NCBI GenBank assembly: GCA_020060385.1
Contig: JAGVAH010000112.1
Location: 1-60,293, forward strand
Source of the DNA: Syntrophobacterales bacterium
GTDB taxonomy: Bacteria; Desulfobacterota; Desulfobaccia; Desulfobaccales; 0-14-0-80-60-11
Reading direction: 5' to 3'
DNA: 60,293 bases
Position numbers and translations under genes: made by a program
Notes under the pieces: generated by a model
The model's database searches: none
What the model was told of the DNA's origin: nothing
What the model saw: the letters and a program-made list of their open reading frames with translations, nothing else
Part shown: piece after piece, positions 16,685-25,830 of the stretch
Numbering within the stretch: the first letter of the stretch is position 1
Layout of the letters: the number at the start of each line of letters is the position of its first letter

Positions 16685-18403
16685 ATGTTCTATTCCCGGC
16701 TGCTCATTCCCACCCTCAAAGAAGACCCCGCGGAAGCGGAGGCCGTCTCCCACAAGCTGCTGCTGCGCGCCGGCATGATCCGCAAGCTGGCCTCCGGCAT
16801 CTATAACTATCTCCCCCTGGGCCTCAGGGTGCTCCGCAAGGTGGAGCGGGTGGTCCGGGAGGAGATGAACCGGGCCGGGGCCCAGGAAGTATTGTTGCCC
16901 GCGGTGCAGCCCGCGGAGTTATGGCAGGAGTCGGGCCGCTGGCAGATTTACGGCAAGGAGCTGCTGCGCTTTCAGGACCGCCATAACCGGGACTGCTGCT
17001 TCGGCCCCACCCATGAAGAAGTGATCACCGACCTGGTGCGCCGGGAGGTGCAATCCTACCGGCAGCTCCCCTTGAATCTCTACCAGATCCAGATGAAGTT
17101 TAGGGACGAGATGCGCCCCCGCTTCGGGCTGATCCGGGGCCGGGAATTCCTGATGAAGGACGGCTACAGCTTCCATGCCTCCGAAGCCGACGCGGAGGCC
17201 TGTTACCAGGACATGTACACCGCCTACAACCGCATCTTTCAACGCTGCGGCCTCCGGTTCAAGGTGGTGGAGGCGGACTCCGGCCCCATCGGCGGCAGTT
17301 TTTCCCACGAATTCATGGTCCTGGCGGAGACCGGGGAAGACCTGCTGGCCTCCTGCCTTGCCTGCGACTATGCCGCCAACCTGGAGAAGGCGGAAGTGGT
17401 TGTGGCCGCAGCCAACCCCGGCGCGGAACCCCTGTCCGCGGCCCCCGAGGAAGTGCCTACCCCGGGGGTGCGCACGGTGGAAGAGGTGGCCGCGTTCTTT
17501 CAGATCACCCCCCGGGAACTCCTCAAGACCTTGATCTATGAAACCGAAAAGGGCCCGGTGGCCGTCCTCCTCCGGGGTGATCACGAAGTCAACGAAGTGA
17601 AGGTGAAAAACCTCTTGGGGGTCACTGATATGACCCTGGCCGGCGCGGGCCGGGTCCGGGAACTGACCAACGCAGAAGTGGGTTTCGCGGGGCCGGTGGG
17701 GCTCCACCTGCCCATCTATGCGGACCAGGCGGCCGCGGCCCTGGCGGAGGCGGTCACCGGAGCCAATAAAACCGGCCATCACCTGGTGCGGGTCAATCCC
17801 CGGCGGGATATCAGCATCACCCAGGTGGCGGATTTGCGCACCGTCACCGCCCAGGACCCCTGCCCCCGCTGCGGCACGGCCCTGGAAATCCTCCGGGGCA
17901 TCGAGGTGGGCCACATCTTCAAACTGGGGACCAAATATTCCCAGGCCCTGAAGGCCCTCTTCCTGGACGAGGCCGGCCAGGAACAATATATCTTCATGGG
18001 CTGCTACGGCATCGGCGTCAGCCGCATCGTGGCCGCGGCCATCGAACAGGGCCACGACGCCCAGGGCATGATCTTCCCCATGGCCCTGGCCCCCTTCCAG
18101 GTGGGCCTGATTCCCATTTCCTTGAATGACGCGGCCACCAAGGAAAAAGCCCTGGAGCTCCACGCCGCCCTGGAGGCAGCTGGGATCGAAGTCCTTTTGG
18201 ACGACCGGGACGAACGCCCCGGGGTGAAGTTCAAGGACTGCGACCTCTTGGGCCTCCCCTTAAGGGTGGTGGTAGGCCCCAGGACCCTGGAGAAGGGCGC
18301 GGCGGAAGTGCGCCACCGCCGCCGCGGGGAGATCGTTATGGTGCAGTTAGAGGAATTGCTCTCTTATCTCCAAGAGAACATTTGCCAAGAGATCTCCGGA
18401 TAA
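16685..18403 (+). CDS. proS: proline--tRNA ligase
   Basis: A 572-residue class II aminoacyl-tRNA synthetase that charges tRNA-Pro. The start [18 protein letters not shown] matches bacterial ProS. Motif 2 is [17 protein letters not shown] and an insertion domain (about residues 225-385) matches the bacterial editing domain. Motif 3 is in [17 protein letters not shown], and a C-terminal anticodon-binding domain includes [14 protein letters not shown]. The length is standard for the long, editing-competent type. The ATG at 16685 was preferred over one 27 bases upstream because GGAG lies seven to ten bases before it and it gives the family's usual N-terminus. Confidence 0.95.
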   Translation: MFYSRLLIPTLKEDPAEAEAVSHKLLLRAGMIRKLASGIYNYLPLGLRVLRKVERVVREEMNRAGAQEVLLPAVQPAELWQESGRWQIYGKELLRFQDRHNRDCCFGPTHEEVITDLVRREVQSYRQLPLNLYQIQMKFRDEMRPRFGLIRGREFLMKDGYSFHASEADAEACYQDMYTAYNRIFQRCGLRFKVVEADSGPIGGSFSHEFMVLAETGEDLLASCLACDYAANLEKAEVVVAAANPGAEPLSAAPEEVPTPGVRTVEEVAAFFQITPRELLKTLIYETEKGPVAVLLRGDHEVNEVKVKNLLGVTDMTLAGAGRVRELTNAEVGFAGPVGLHLPIYADQAAAALAEAVTGANKTGHHLVRVNPRRDISITQVADLRTVTAQDPCPRCGTALEILRGIEVGHIFKLGTKYSQALKALFLDEAGQEQYIFMGCYGIGVSRIVAAAIEQGHDAQGMIFPMALAPFQVGLIPISLNDAATKEKALELHAALEAAGIEVLLDDRDERPGVKFKDCDLLGLPLRVVVGPRTLEKGAAEVRHRRRGEIVMVQLEELLSYLQENICQEISG

Positions 18404-18504
18404 GTTCTCAAGGCGGGGGTATCGGGGGTGAAAAAATCTCCCCTTTACAAGGGTCTTTAAGACTTATGGGGAAATAAGCAATAAAAGAAGCCTTTGAATT
18501 GGCT

Positions 18505-18693
18505 ATGTCGGTAACGGCATTTAAATGGATAGTAAATAATTTCAAATGGATAATAAATATTATTTAGGAATATAAATTTTTTATTATAGTTGGGTTAACC
18601 ATAATTGTTATTCTTGGCGTCATTGGCCTTATGATTGAATGGCGAGAAAAAAGAAAGGAAAAACAGCTTGAAGAGCAGATGAAGCAAAAATGA
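18505..18693 (+). pseudogene. small AT-rich membrane protein frame broken by one TAG
   Basis: In a single frame, ATG is followed by 19 further codons, then TAG (18565-18567), then 41 codons to TGA. The second part reads as a clear membrane helix (FFIIVGLTIIVILGVIGLMI) followed by a highly charged tail (EWREKRKEKQLEEQ). That is the pattern of a small single-helix membrane protein. The part after TAG has no good start of its own. TAG is the ordinary stop of many genes here, so recoding is unlikely and a nonsense mutation is the simplest reading. No family was recognised. Confidence 0.35.
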
Positions 18694-18764
18694 AATTAAA
18701 TACATTATGGACGCGATCCTAATATTGAGCCCCAGGAATAACTTAAGAAATATCGACCCTTAAA

Positions 18765-18887
18765 ACTCCCCCTCCCCACGGGGGGAGGGGGTTGGGGGGA
18801 GGGGGGCGACTTTGGGCAATAAACTTGTAGTCAGCCCCAAAAGACGCCACCCCCACCCCAACCCTCCCCCCTCAAGGGGGAGGGAGT
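18765..18887. repeat. C/G-rich paired-hairpin element, copy 1
   Basis: A CTCCCC..GGGGGAG hairpin leads into GAGGGGGGCGACT. A spacer containing TTGTAGTCAGCCCCAAAA follows, then GACGCCACCCC and a second hairpin CCCTCAAGGGGGAGGG. The same order of parts occurs at 36121-36247. It lies between the broken small frame and the relA/spoT start. Confidence 0.75.
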
Positions 18888-18925
18888 AAAGACCAAAGCT
18901 GATTAGATTTATCACCAGGAGTTGC

Positions 18926-21079
18926 ATGGCCACTAGGATCATCCGCCTCAACGACATCGTCGAAGAGGTGCAGAAGCACCATCCGGAAGTGAATACCGCG
19001 CTCATCGAAAAGGCCTACGTCTTTTCGGCCCGGGTCCATGAGGGGCAGACGCGCCTCAGCGGCGGGCCCTATCTCTCCCACCCCCTGGAAGTGGCTTACC
19101 TCCTGTCCCAAATGGGCCTGGGCCCGGTCACCGTGGCCTGCGGCCTGCTCCACGACACCGTGGAGGACACGGACACCACCCTGGACGACCTGGACGAATA
19201 CTTCGGGGAGGAAGTGGCCGACGTGGTCAACGGCATCACCAAGATCGGCCAGCTGGTCTTCGGGGACCGCATCACCCAGCAGGCGGAATATATCCGCAAG
19301 ATGATCCTCTCCATGTCCCACGACATCCGGGTCCTGCTGGTGAAGCTGGCGGACCGGGTCCACAACATGCGCACCCTGGGGTATATGTCCCCGGAGCGGC
19401 AGAGGCGCATCGCCCGGGAGACCCTGGATATCTATGCGCCCCTGGCGGGACGCCTGGGGATGTTCCGCATCAAGGCCGAACTGGAGGACCTGTCCTTCTT
19501 TTACCTGGAGCCGGAAGCCTACCAGCAGATCCAGGAGGGCCTGGCCCGGAAAAAAGGGGAGCGGGAAAAATACGTCGAGGAGGTCTGCCAGCTCCTCCGG
19601 GAAAAACTGCGGGAGCACCACCTGGAGGGGGAGGTCAGCGGCCGCCTGAAACACTTTTACAGCATCTACCGCAAGCTCCAGGCCCAGCAGATCACCCTGG
19701 ACGAACTCTACGACCTTTTGGCCTTCCGCATCATTTTGAACTCCGTGTCCGCGTGTTACGAGGTCCTGGGGGTGATCCACGCCCTCTTCAAACCGGTGCC
19801 CGGCCGCCTCAAAGACTACATCGGCATGCCCAAGGCCAACATGTACCAGTCCATCCACACCACGGTCATCGGCCGTTACGGGGAGCGCCTGGAGGTGCAG
19901 ATCCGCACCCGGGAGATGCACCGCATCGCCGAAGACGGCATTGCCGCGCATTGGAGCTACAAGGAGAGGCGCCGCTTCCAGGACAAGGACGGGGAGCGCT
20001 TTGCCTGGCTCAAACAGATCGTGGATTTGCAAAAAGACCTGAAGAGCCCCCAGGAACTCCTGGAGGGCGTGCGCCTGGAGCTCTATCCCGAGGAGGTGTA
20101 CGTCTTCACCCCCACCGGGGATGTCAAGGAACTGCCCCAGGGGGCCACGCCGGTGGACTTCGCCTACGCCATCCACACGGAAGTGGGCCACCGCTGCACC
20201 GGCGCCAAGGTCAACGGCCGCATGGTGCCCCTGCGCCACGAACTGGCCAACGGCGATATCGTGGAGATCATCACCTCCCCCCACCACCGCCCCAGCCGGG
20301 ACTGGCTGCAGTTTGTCCGCACCCCCAAGGCCCGGAACAAGATCCGCCAGGAACTCAAGTCCGCGGAACGGGAGCAGAGCATTGCCCTGGGCAAAGAACT
20401 CCTGGAACGGGAACTGCGGAAGAGCGGGATTGGCCTGCAAAGACTCCTGAAGGAAGGGGATGAGCTGAAAAAGGTGACCCAGGAACTCTCCTTCGTGCGC
20501 AATGATGACCTCCTGGCCGCCATCGGCCACGGCAAGGTGACCCCCGGCCAGGTGGTGGGCCGCCTCACCCGGGCCGCGGCCCCGCCCCCGGAAGAAGAGG
20601 TCATCCCCCTGGAGCCGGAACCCAAGAAGGTTAAGGACCTGGGGGGCATCCGGGTCAAGGAACTGGATGACCTGCTGGTCCGCCTGGCCAACTGCTGCCA
20701 GCCCATTCCCGGAGACGAGATCGTTGGCTATATCACCCGGGGCAAGGGGGTGACCATCCACCGGGCCGACTGCTCTTATCTGGCCCGCACCGAATCCTTC
20801 CGCCACATCCCGGCGCAATGGGACGGCGCGCCCCAAAAACTCTTTCCGGTGAATATCAGATTGGTCACCGTGGATAAACCCGGATTGTTGGCCGACATCA
20901 CCAGCGCCTTGAAGATGACGGACGTCAACGTCACCCGGGCCTCGGTGGAAACCACCGCGGAAAACAAGGGCATCGCCAGCTTCACCATCCAGGTGGCGGA
21001 CCAGCAGCACCTGGAGAGGGTCTTCGCGGCCCTGAAGAGGCTGAAGGAAGTGATCTCGGTGAAAAGGATTACGGGGTAG
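18926..21079 (+). CDS. RelA/SpoT family (p)ppGpp synthetase/hydrolase
   Basis: A 717-residue bifunctional stringent-response protein. The N-terminal HD hydrolase has YLSHPLEVA and GLLHDTVEDTD, so hydrolase residues are intact. The synthetase domain (about 240-350) contains RLKDYIGMPKANMYQSIHT. A TGS domain (about 390-450) starts VYVFTPTGDVKELP, and an ACT domain lies at about 640-717. It makes and degrades (p)ppGpp, setting growth to nutrient supply. It is the usual single Rel of its phylum by length and layout. AGGAG six to ten bases before the ATG supports the start. Confidence 0.95.
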   Translation: MATRIIRLNDIVEEVQKHHPEVNTALIEKAYVFSARVHEGQTRLSGGPYLSHPLEVAYLLSQMGLGPVTVACGLLHDTVEDTDTTLDDLDEYFGEEVADVVNGITKIGQLVFGDRITQQAEYIRKMILSMSHDIRVLLVKLADRVHNMRTLGYMSPERQRRIARETLDIYAPLAGRLGMFRIKAELEDLSFFYLEPEAYQQIQEGLARKKGEREKYVEEVCQLLREKLREHHLEGEVSGRLKHFYSIYRKLQAQQITLDELYDLLAFRIILNSVSACYEVLGVIHALFKPVPGRLKDYIGMPKANMYQSIHTTVIGRYGERLEVQIRTREMHRIAEDGIAAHWSYKERRRFQDKDGERFAWLKQIVDLQKDLKSPQELLEGVRLELYPEEVYVFTPTGDVKELPQGATPVDFAYAIHTEVGHRCTGAKVNGRMVPLRHELANGDIVEIITSPHHRPSRDWLQFVRTPKARNKIRQELKSAEREQSIALGKELLERELRKSGIGLQRLLKEGDELKKVTQELSFVRNDDLLAAIGHGKVTPGQVVGRLTRAAAPPPEEEVIPLEPEPKKVKDLGGIRVKELDDLLVRLANCCQPIPGDEIVGYITRGKGVTIHRADCSYLARTESFRHIPAQWDGAPQKLFPVNIRLVTVDKPGLLADITSALKMTDVNVTRASVETTAENKGIASFTIQVADQQHLERVFAALKRLKEVISVKRITG

Positions 21080-21165
21080 AGAAGCTTTCAGCTATCAGCT
21101 GTCAGCTTAAAAGATGAGAGATTTTAGAAGGCAGAAGGTGTGGCAGAAGGGACTTCACAATATAA

Positions 21166-21194
21166 CTCGTTCCCAAGTGCAACTTGGGAACGAG
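21166..21194. repeat. perfect hairpin CTCGTTCCCAAGT-GCA-ACTTGGGAACGAG
   Basis: A 13-bp perfect stem with a three-base loop stands between the convergent relA/spoT and rpmB genes. It is flanked by inverted copies of AGCTTTCAGCT-type sequence (21085-21111 and 21202-21226). Confidence 0.8.
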
Positions 21195-21195
21195 G

Positions 21196-21230
21196 AAAAA
21201 AGCTGAAAGCTGACCGCTGATAGCTTTTTT
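21196..21230. terminator. bidirectional terminator between relA/spoT and rpmB
   Basis: AAAAAAGCT (21196-21204) and AGCTTTTTT (21222-21230) form a 9-bp A/T-flanked stem around a GC-richer interior. The structure ends in a T run on either strand. The TAA stop of rpmB overlaps its right edge. Confidence 0.6.
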
Positions 21231-21420
21231 ACGCCGGTTTTACCACCAGGCCGGAACGCAGACAGCGGGTGCAGACCCTAAGATAGCGCACGGTCCCTTG
21301 CTGCAGGGTGCGGACGCGGCGCAAATTTGGTTTCCAGCGGCGCTTGGTATGATTGTTGGCGTGGCTGACGTTATTGCCCACCGCGGGGCGTTTGCCGCAA
21401 AGGTCACAGGTATAGGCCAT
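21229..21420 (-). CDS. rpmB: 50S ribosomal protein L28
   Basis: A 63-residue L28 beginning [20 protein letters not shown] and ending [14 protein letters not shown]. The two CxxC pairs (CDLC, CTRC) make it the zinc-binding form. The ATG at 21420 is chosen over an upstream in-frame ATG because GAGAGGATGG precedes it and it gives the family N-terminus. L28 is part of the large ribosomal subunit. It is transcribed alone, convergent with relA/spoT, and its start abuts the divergent protease gene, so both must share a very short control region. Confidence 0.95.
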   Translation of the reverse strand: MAYTCDLCGKRPAVGNNVSHANNHTKRRWKPNLRRVRTLQQGTVRYLRVCTRCLRSGLVVKPA

Positions 21421-21445
21421 GATTCCATCCTCTCTAAAAATATAT

Positions 21446-22402
21446 ATGATGACAGAATTATTCCCGAAAAACAAGGGGCAGGGCAGGAAATTTAGGCCGG
21501 GCGCCTGGCTCTGCCGGACGGTCCTGGTTTTCCTGATGTTTCTCAGCCTCCTTCACCCAGTTGCAGCCCGGGAATTATCCCCCCAGGAAGAAGCGGCCCT
21601 TTTTTCCCTGGCGGACTTGGGGCCGGTGGATATTTCCCCCAAAAAGTTGGTGGTGGAAGTCTTTATCTCGCCGGACCCGGAGATGGCCGCCTGCCACCGC
21701 CTCCTCCCCGGGGTGTGGGATAGGGTGCAGGGATTTTACGGCCGCCTGGGAGTTTACCTGGAAAAGATGGAGGGGGGTCCTCAACCCGGACCCCTGGCCC
21801 CCGCGGCTCGTCTGCGGGTGGAGATGCTGACCCATAAAGATTGGCTGGCCCGCAGCTTTAAGGCCTTTGACGTGCAACCCCCCTTCCGGCTCCGTTTTCT
21901 GCAGGTCTGCCGGGATAAGTGCGCCTTTGCCCACCTGCCCCTGTCGGTGGTCCACGTCTCTTTCAAAAGGTTCCAGGAGATGGAGTTCAGCGCCAAGCCC
22001 GGGGATGAAGCGGTAAACCGGGATTGGCTGGCCAATCTCCTGATCCATGAGTTAGGCCATCTCCTGGGTCTTTATCATGCCCACGAGTTTGTCAACGATC
22101 CCATTCCTGAGCGTCTCCCGGACGGCAAGACCCCCAACTTCATGAGCCACCACATCGCCTCCCGCACGGATCTGGGCTGCCTGGATTTCCAGAAGAGCCT
22201 GATGCATAGCTACCTGGGCCGGGGCAAGGTCTACCAGCAGTATGCCCAGGTGAACTTCGACCCCCTGAACTACCTGAAACTCATCAAGCGCCACAACGGC
22301 TACCGGGAACCCGGAGCCGCGGCCAAGGCCCCGGGGAAGAAACAGGGCCGGCAGGGTGCTGTCAAGACCTACGATGACGACGACGCGGACGAGGACGATT
22401 AG
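21446..22402 (+). CDS. secreted metzincin-type zinc protease
   Basis: A 318-residue protein with an N-terminal signal ([20 protein letters not shown]) and the zinc-binding motif [11 protein letters not shown], i.e. HExxHxxGxxH. A later NFMSHH may be the Met-turn, and the C-terminus is very acidic (DDDDADEDD). The fold is that of metzincin metalloproteases, exported to the periplasm or outside. The exact family is not recognised. Several starts are possible: ATG at 21419 would overlap the rpmB start, while 21446 and 21449 are tandem ATGs. None has a strong ribosome site. Confidence 0.65.
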   Translation: MMTELFPKNKGQGRKFRPGAWLCRTVLVFLMFLSLLHPVAARELSPQEEAALFSLADLGPVDISPKKLVVEVFISPDPEMAACHRLLPGVWDRVQGFYGRLGVYLEKMEGGPQPGPLAPAARLRVEMLTHKDWLARSFKAFDVQPPFRLRFLQVCRDKCAFAHLPLSVVHVSFKRFQEMEFSAKPGDEAVNRDWLANLLIHELGHLLGLYHAHEFVNDPIPERLPDGKTPNFMSHHIASRTDLGCLDFQKSLMHSYLGRGKVYQQYAQVNFDPLNYLKLIKRHNGYREPGAAAKAPGKKQGRQGAVKTYDDDDADEDD

Positions 22403-22422
22403 GGGTCATAAATGTCCACCGG

Positions 22423-22600
22423 TCACCAGGCAGCCCTGGGGATAAGGAGTACCACGGGATATTCCCCGGGATGCTGCCCGATGAATTGCACGGCCGGATG
22501 ATTTTCTCCACTAGAGGGCTGATACCATAGCCGGGTGCGGGTCGGCCAGGACCCTCCCCGCAGTATGGTAGCCGATCAGCAGAGGCAGCTCCGGGGCCAT
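22423..22600 (-). pseudogene. possible frameshifted gene remnant, unrecognised
   Basis: On the minus strand, ATG at 22600 opens a protein-like frame (MAPELPLLIGYHTAGRVLAD). It hits TAG after 29 codons. Near that point a second frame takes over and runs through ENHPAVQFIGQHPGEYPVVL to TGA at 22425. One single-base frameshift would join the two into about 59 codons. No family is recognised. Confidence 0.3.
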
Positions 22601-22631
22601 CCGCCCCCTGATTGGCTGCCTCCCGGCAGAT

Positions 22632-22764
22632 GTTACCAAGTTGCCATCAAAGAAGTAATTTTAAGCTGTCATTCTGAACGGAGCGGAGTGAAGAATCTCG
22701 TATTTGGAGATTCTTCGGTGCGCTCAGAATGAAAAAATAACTCGTTTGACCGCAACTTGGTATG
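22632..22764. repeat. nested modular palindrome, two layers
   Basis: The outer arms are TTACCAAGTTGCCATCAAA and TTTGACCGCAACTTGGTAT. The inner arms are GTCATTCTGAACGGAGCGGA with GAAGAATCTC and GAGATTCTTCGGTGCGCTC with AGAATGA. The order of layers is the reverse of that at 16299-16497. Confidence 0.75.
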
Positions 22765-23098
22765 AGACGACGGAGGCAACCTGCCCCTTGGCAGGGGAAC
22801 CCGAACCGGGTCAACCTCCCTTTAGCCTGCCCCTCGCCGCCTCCCATCCAGGTGTGAGATTTGCGAACTTAACCTGAATACCGGTGCCAAAGGGCCAACC
22901 ATTTTTTTCATCTAACTGCGTGCCAAACCTTGTCTTCCAGGTGGGTCTGCAGACCTGGCGGAATATCGGCATCAATGGAGGAACTCAGGAGTGCGGGGTA
23001 CGGCTGGATATGTCTAGTTTAATTTTAAAACATTGTAAATATATTTGAGAATAATCTGCCTACTTGCCGATAATGACTAGCATATATGTAATAAAAAT

Positions 23099-23126
23099 TT
23101 GACATCCATCTGTAATTATTTATACA
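23099..23126 (+). promoter_or_regulatory. sigma-70-like promoter upstream of the sensor kinase
   Basis: A perfect TTGACA (23099-23104), 16 bases, then TATACA (23121-23126) lie in an AT-rich stretch about 200 bases before the kinase ATG. The resulting leader would be long, and no riboswitch-like structure was recognised in it. Confidence 0.5.
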
Positions 23127-23329
23127 TAATTTTAGGCATAAAATCGTTCCCGGAAAAGGCTTTGTCTCACGCAGACTATAAACTCCCAGTGCTGCAGACC
23201 ATCGGCTATGTTGATCCATCACTGGCCCAGGCGGGGGGAAGATGACCCCCCGTTGTTTTTCGCGTACTATGATATCCTGGCAGGAGAATACCGCCATTTT
23301 TTGATCGCCGGAAGTTGGGAGCCAAGCCG

Positions 23330-25816
23330 ATGCCCAAGATCAGCCCCCGCCTCCCAGGGATGTCAAATTTAGGGAAAAATCACCCTGGGAATTTCCCCCC
23401 AAAGGTGTGGCGGTGGTGGTGTCTGGCGGTTCTTCTCCTAATATTTTGGGGTGTTCCTGCCGATGCCATTAAAACTCACCCCCAGGTGGTCATCATCAGT
23501 TCCTACCATCAAGGGTATGAATGGTCAGACAAGGAACTGGCCGGTATCCTGAACAGTCTGCACCGGGTCTATCCCCAGATGGACCCGGCCATTGAATATC
23601 TGGACGCCAAGCGCTTCCCCGGCCGGGACCAGGGGGAACGGATGCAGATCTACCTGAACGGCAAGTACCGGGGGAAGAAGGTCGACCTGGTGGTGGCCCT
23701 GGATAACCCGGCTTTGGATCTGGTGATAAAGTACCGGCAGGAGCTCTTTACCGGCGTGCCACTGGTCTTCGGGGGGATCAATAATTTTTCCCCGGCCCTG
23801 CTCCAAGGGCGACAAAAGGTGACCGGCGTGGCGGAGGTCCTGGATTATGCCGGTACCCTGGACTTGGCCCTGTCCCTGCACCACACGGCCAAAGAAGTTT
23901 TGGTGATCCATGACTTTACCTCCACTGGCTTGGCCGAGGCTCAAGAGATGGAAAAAGTCGCCCGGGCTTTGAAGAGGCGGGTCATGGTCAATTTTACTCC
24001 CCCCGCCACCTTTCAGGAAATTCTGGAGCAATTGCGATCCCTCCCCCCCGGATCAATCGGGCTGATCACCGGCCTGGCCACCGACCGCCAGGGCGTCAGC
24101 CTGGGCCTGGCGGAGAGCACCCGCCTGCTAGCCACAGCAGCGGTGCCCCTCTATGCCTTGCATGAAACCCGGCTGGGCCATGGAATTGTCGGTGGAGACC
24201 TCCTGGAAGGCCATGAGCATGGCCGCAAGGTGGGAGAGCTGGCCCTCAAAGTCCTGGCCGGAGAAAACCCCTCCCAGATCCCGGTGGTTACCAAGTCCAC
24301 CGCCAGGCCCATGTTTGACTATCTCCAACTGAAAAGATTTAGGATTCCTCTGGGAGACTTACCCAGGGGCAGTGTGGTCATCAATCTCCCCATTTCTTTT
24401 TATAGTCAGAATGAGAAATGGATTTGGGGAATCTCCGCCATTACGGTTTTTCTCTCCCTGGTGATCTTCATTTTGAGCGTCAATATCATGCGCCGCCGTC
24501 GGGCGGAACAGAAGCAGCAAGAATCACTCAATTTTCTGCAAATTCTCATGGACGCGCTTCCCAACCCAGTTTTCTACAAGGATGTCCAGGGCCGTTACTT
24601 AGGGTGCAACAAGGCCTGCGAAGAGGCCTGGGGTATCTCCAGGGAAGACTTGATCGGCAAGACCGTTTTTGACCAGCACCCCCGGGACTTGGCGGACATC
24701 TATTACGCCCGGGATGCGGAATTGCTCAGCAACCCGGGAGTGCAAGTGTATGAAACCTCCATAGCTCACGCCCCTGGCACCAGAAAGAATGTAATCCTGC
24801 ATAAGGCCACTTTTTCCCACCTGGATGGGACGTTGGCAGGCATCATCGGTGTCGAAGTGGATATCACCGCCCGCAAACGCGCGGAGCAGGAGGTAAAGAA
24901 TCTGGCTAAATTTCCGGAGGAAAACCCCAACCCGGTTCTGCGGGTCAGCCCTGAGGGCATCATCCTCTATGCCAATCAAGCCAGCAAAGCTTTGCTGGGG
25001 CAATGGGGCTGGGAAGTGGGCCAACCCCTCCCCGGTGACTGGCGGGATCGGATCCTGAAATCTCTGGAAGCCGCCTGCGGTCAAGAGATGGAACTGACCT
25101 ATGATGGCCGGGCATATTTACTGACCCTGGCCCCCATCGTGGACATGGGCTACCTCAATATCTATGGGGTGGACATCACCGCGCGCAAGCGGGCGGAGAA
25201 GCGAATTCTGGCTTCTCTCAAGGAAAAAGAAGTGTTGCTCAAGGAGATTCACCACCGGGTCAAAAACAACCTGCAGATCATCTCCACCCTGCTCTCTCTC
25301 CAGATAAAACACCGGGGAACCCAAGACCTGGCCGAGTTGTTCCAGGAATGTCAGAATCGCATCCGCTCCATGGCCCTCATCCACGAATCCCTGTACAACA
25401 CGGAAGACCTGGCCAGCATTAATTTTCGGGACTACCTGGCGAAGCTGAGCACGCGTCTAATGGCTGCCTATGGGTCCATGGCCCGAGGCATTAAAATTTC
25501 CCTGGACGGGAAGGACGTGCACCTGGATATCAGCCAGGCGGTGCCTTGCGGGCTCATCGCCAATGAACTCCTGGTCAATGCCCTGAAGCACGCCTTTCCC
25601 GGGAGAGATGCAGGGGAAATTCAAATAAGTATCGAGGATACCGGAGGCCGCCGGGTCCTGGAAGTCCGGGATAACGGCGTGGGTCTGGGCTCGGACCTTG
25701 TCCTGGAAAACCCCACCACCTTTGGCTGGATGATGGTGAAAAATCTGGCCAAACAGGTGGGGGGGGGCCTCACGGTCCGGAGTAATGGCGGCACCTCTTT
25801 TAGGATAGTCTTTTAA
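23330..25816 (+). CDS. sensor histidine kinase with periplasmic ABC-substrate-binding-like domain and two PAS domains
   Basis: An 828-residue membrane kinase. A signal/anchor helix (about 27-46) leads to a periplasmic ABC substrate-binding-like domain (about 50-340), which could sense a small ligand directly. A membrane helix (about 370-393), two PAS domains (about 410-525 and 535-620), a HisKA_2-type phosphoacceptor ([20 protein letters not shown], about 640) and an ATPase domain with [12 protein letters not shown] and VRDNGVGLG follow. Kinases of this type often signal to stand-alone response regulators. The ATG at 23330 has GGGAG nine to thirteen bases upstream. The hybrid kinase gene follows after 14 bases. 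Confidence 0.9.
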   Translation: MPKISPRLPGMSNLGKNHPGNFPPKVWRWWCLAVLLLIFWGVPADAIKTHPQVVIISSYHQGYEWSDKELAGILNSLHRVYPQMDPAIEYLDAKRFPGRDQGERMQIYLNGKYRGKKVDLVVALDNPALDLVIKYRQELFTGVPLVFGGINNFSPALLQGRQKVTGVAEVLDYAGTLDLALSLHHTAKEVLVIHDFTSTGLAEAQEMEKVARALKRRVMVNFTPPATFQEILEQLRSLPPGSIGLITGLATDRQGVSLGLAESTRLLATAAVPLYALHETRLGHGIVGGDLLEGHEHGRKVGELALKVLAGENPSQIPVVTKSTARPMFDYLQLKRFRIPLGDLPRGSVVINLPISFYSQNEKWIWGISAITVFLSLVIFILSVNIMRRRRAEQKQQESLNFLQILMDALPNPVFYKDVQGRYLGCNKACEEAWGISREDLIGKTVFDQHPRDLADIYYARDAELLSNPGVQVYETSIAHAPGTRKNVILHKATFSHLDGTLAGIIGVEVDITARKRAEQEVKNLAKFPEENPNPVLRVSPEGIILYANQASKALLGQWGWEVGQPLPGDWRDRILKSLEAACGQEMELTYDGRAYLLTLAPIVDMGYLNIYGVDITARKRAEKRILASLKEKEVLLKEIHHRVKNNLQIISTLLSLQIKHRGTQDLAELFQECQNRIRSMALIHESLYNTEDLASINFRDYLAKLSTRLMAAYGSMARGIKISLDGKDVHLDISQAVPCGLIANELLVNALKHAFPGRDAGEIQISIEDTGGRRVLEVRDNGVGLGSDLVLENPTTFGWMMVKNLAKQVGGGLTVRSNGGTSFRIVF

Positions 25817-25830
25817 TCAGGAGAAATTTC

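Larger units (their letters stand above)
22403..23329. other. long intergenic stretch with a gene relic, a nested repeat and a promoter
   Basis: From left to right it holds a frameshifted coding relic (22423-22600, minus), a nested palindrome (22632-22764), about 250 bases in which nothing is seen, and an AT-rich segment with a good promoter (23099-23126) for the kinase gene. Confidence 0.6.

Noticed and set aside
18565-18567. TAG read as pyrrolysine in the small membrane frame
   Set aside because: Many genes here (for example the SPL-like, YprB-like, relA/spoT, tusA and pstB genes) end in TAG, and no pyl genes are seen, so a nonsense change is simpler.
18872-21010. 712-codon open frame antisense to relA/spoT
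   Set aside because: It is the mirror of a strongly conserved gene in GC-rich DNA. Its residues (many Gly, Gln, Asp, His) are typical of antisense shadow frames, and it has no domain.
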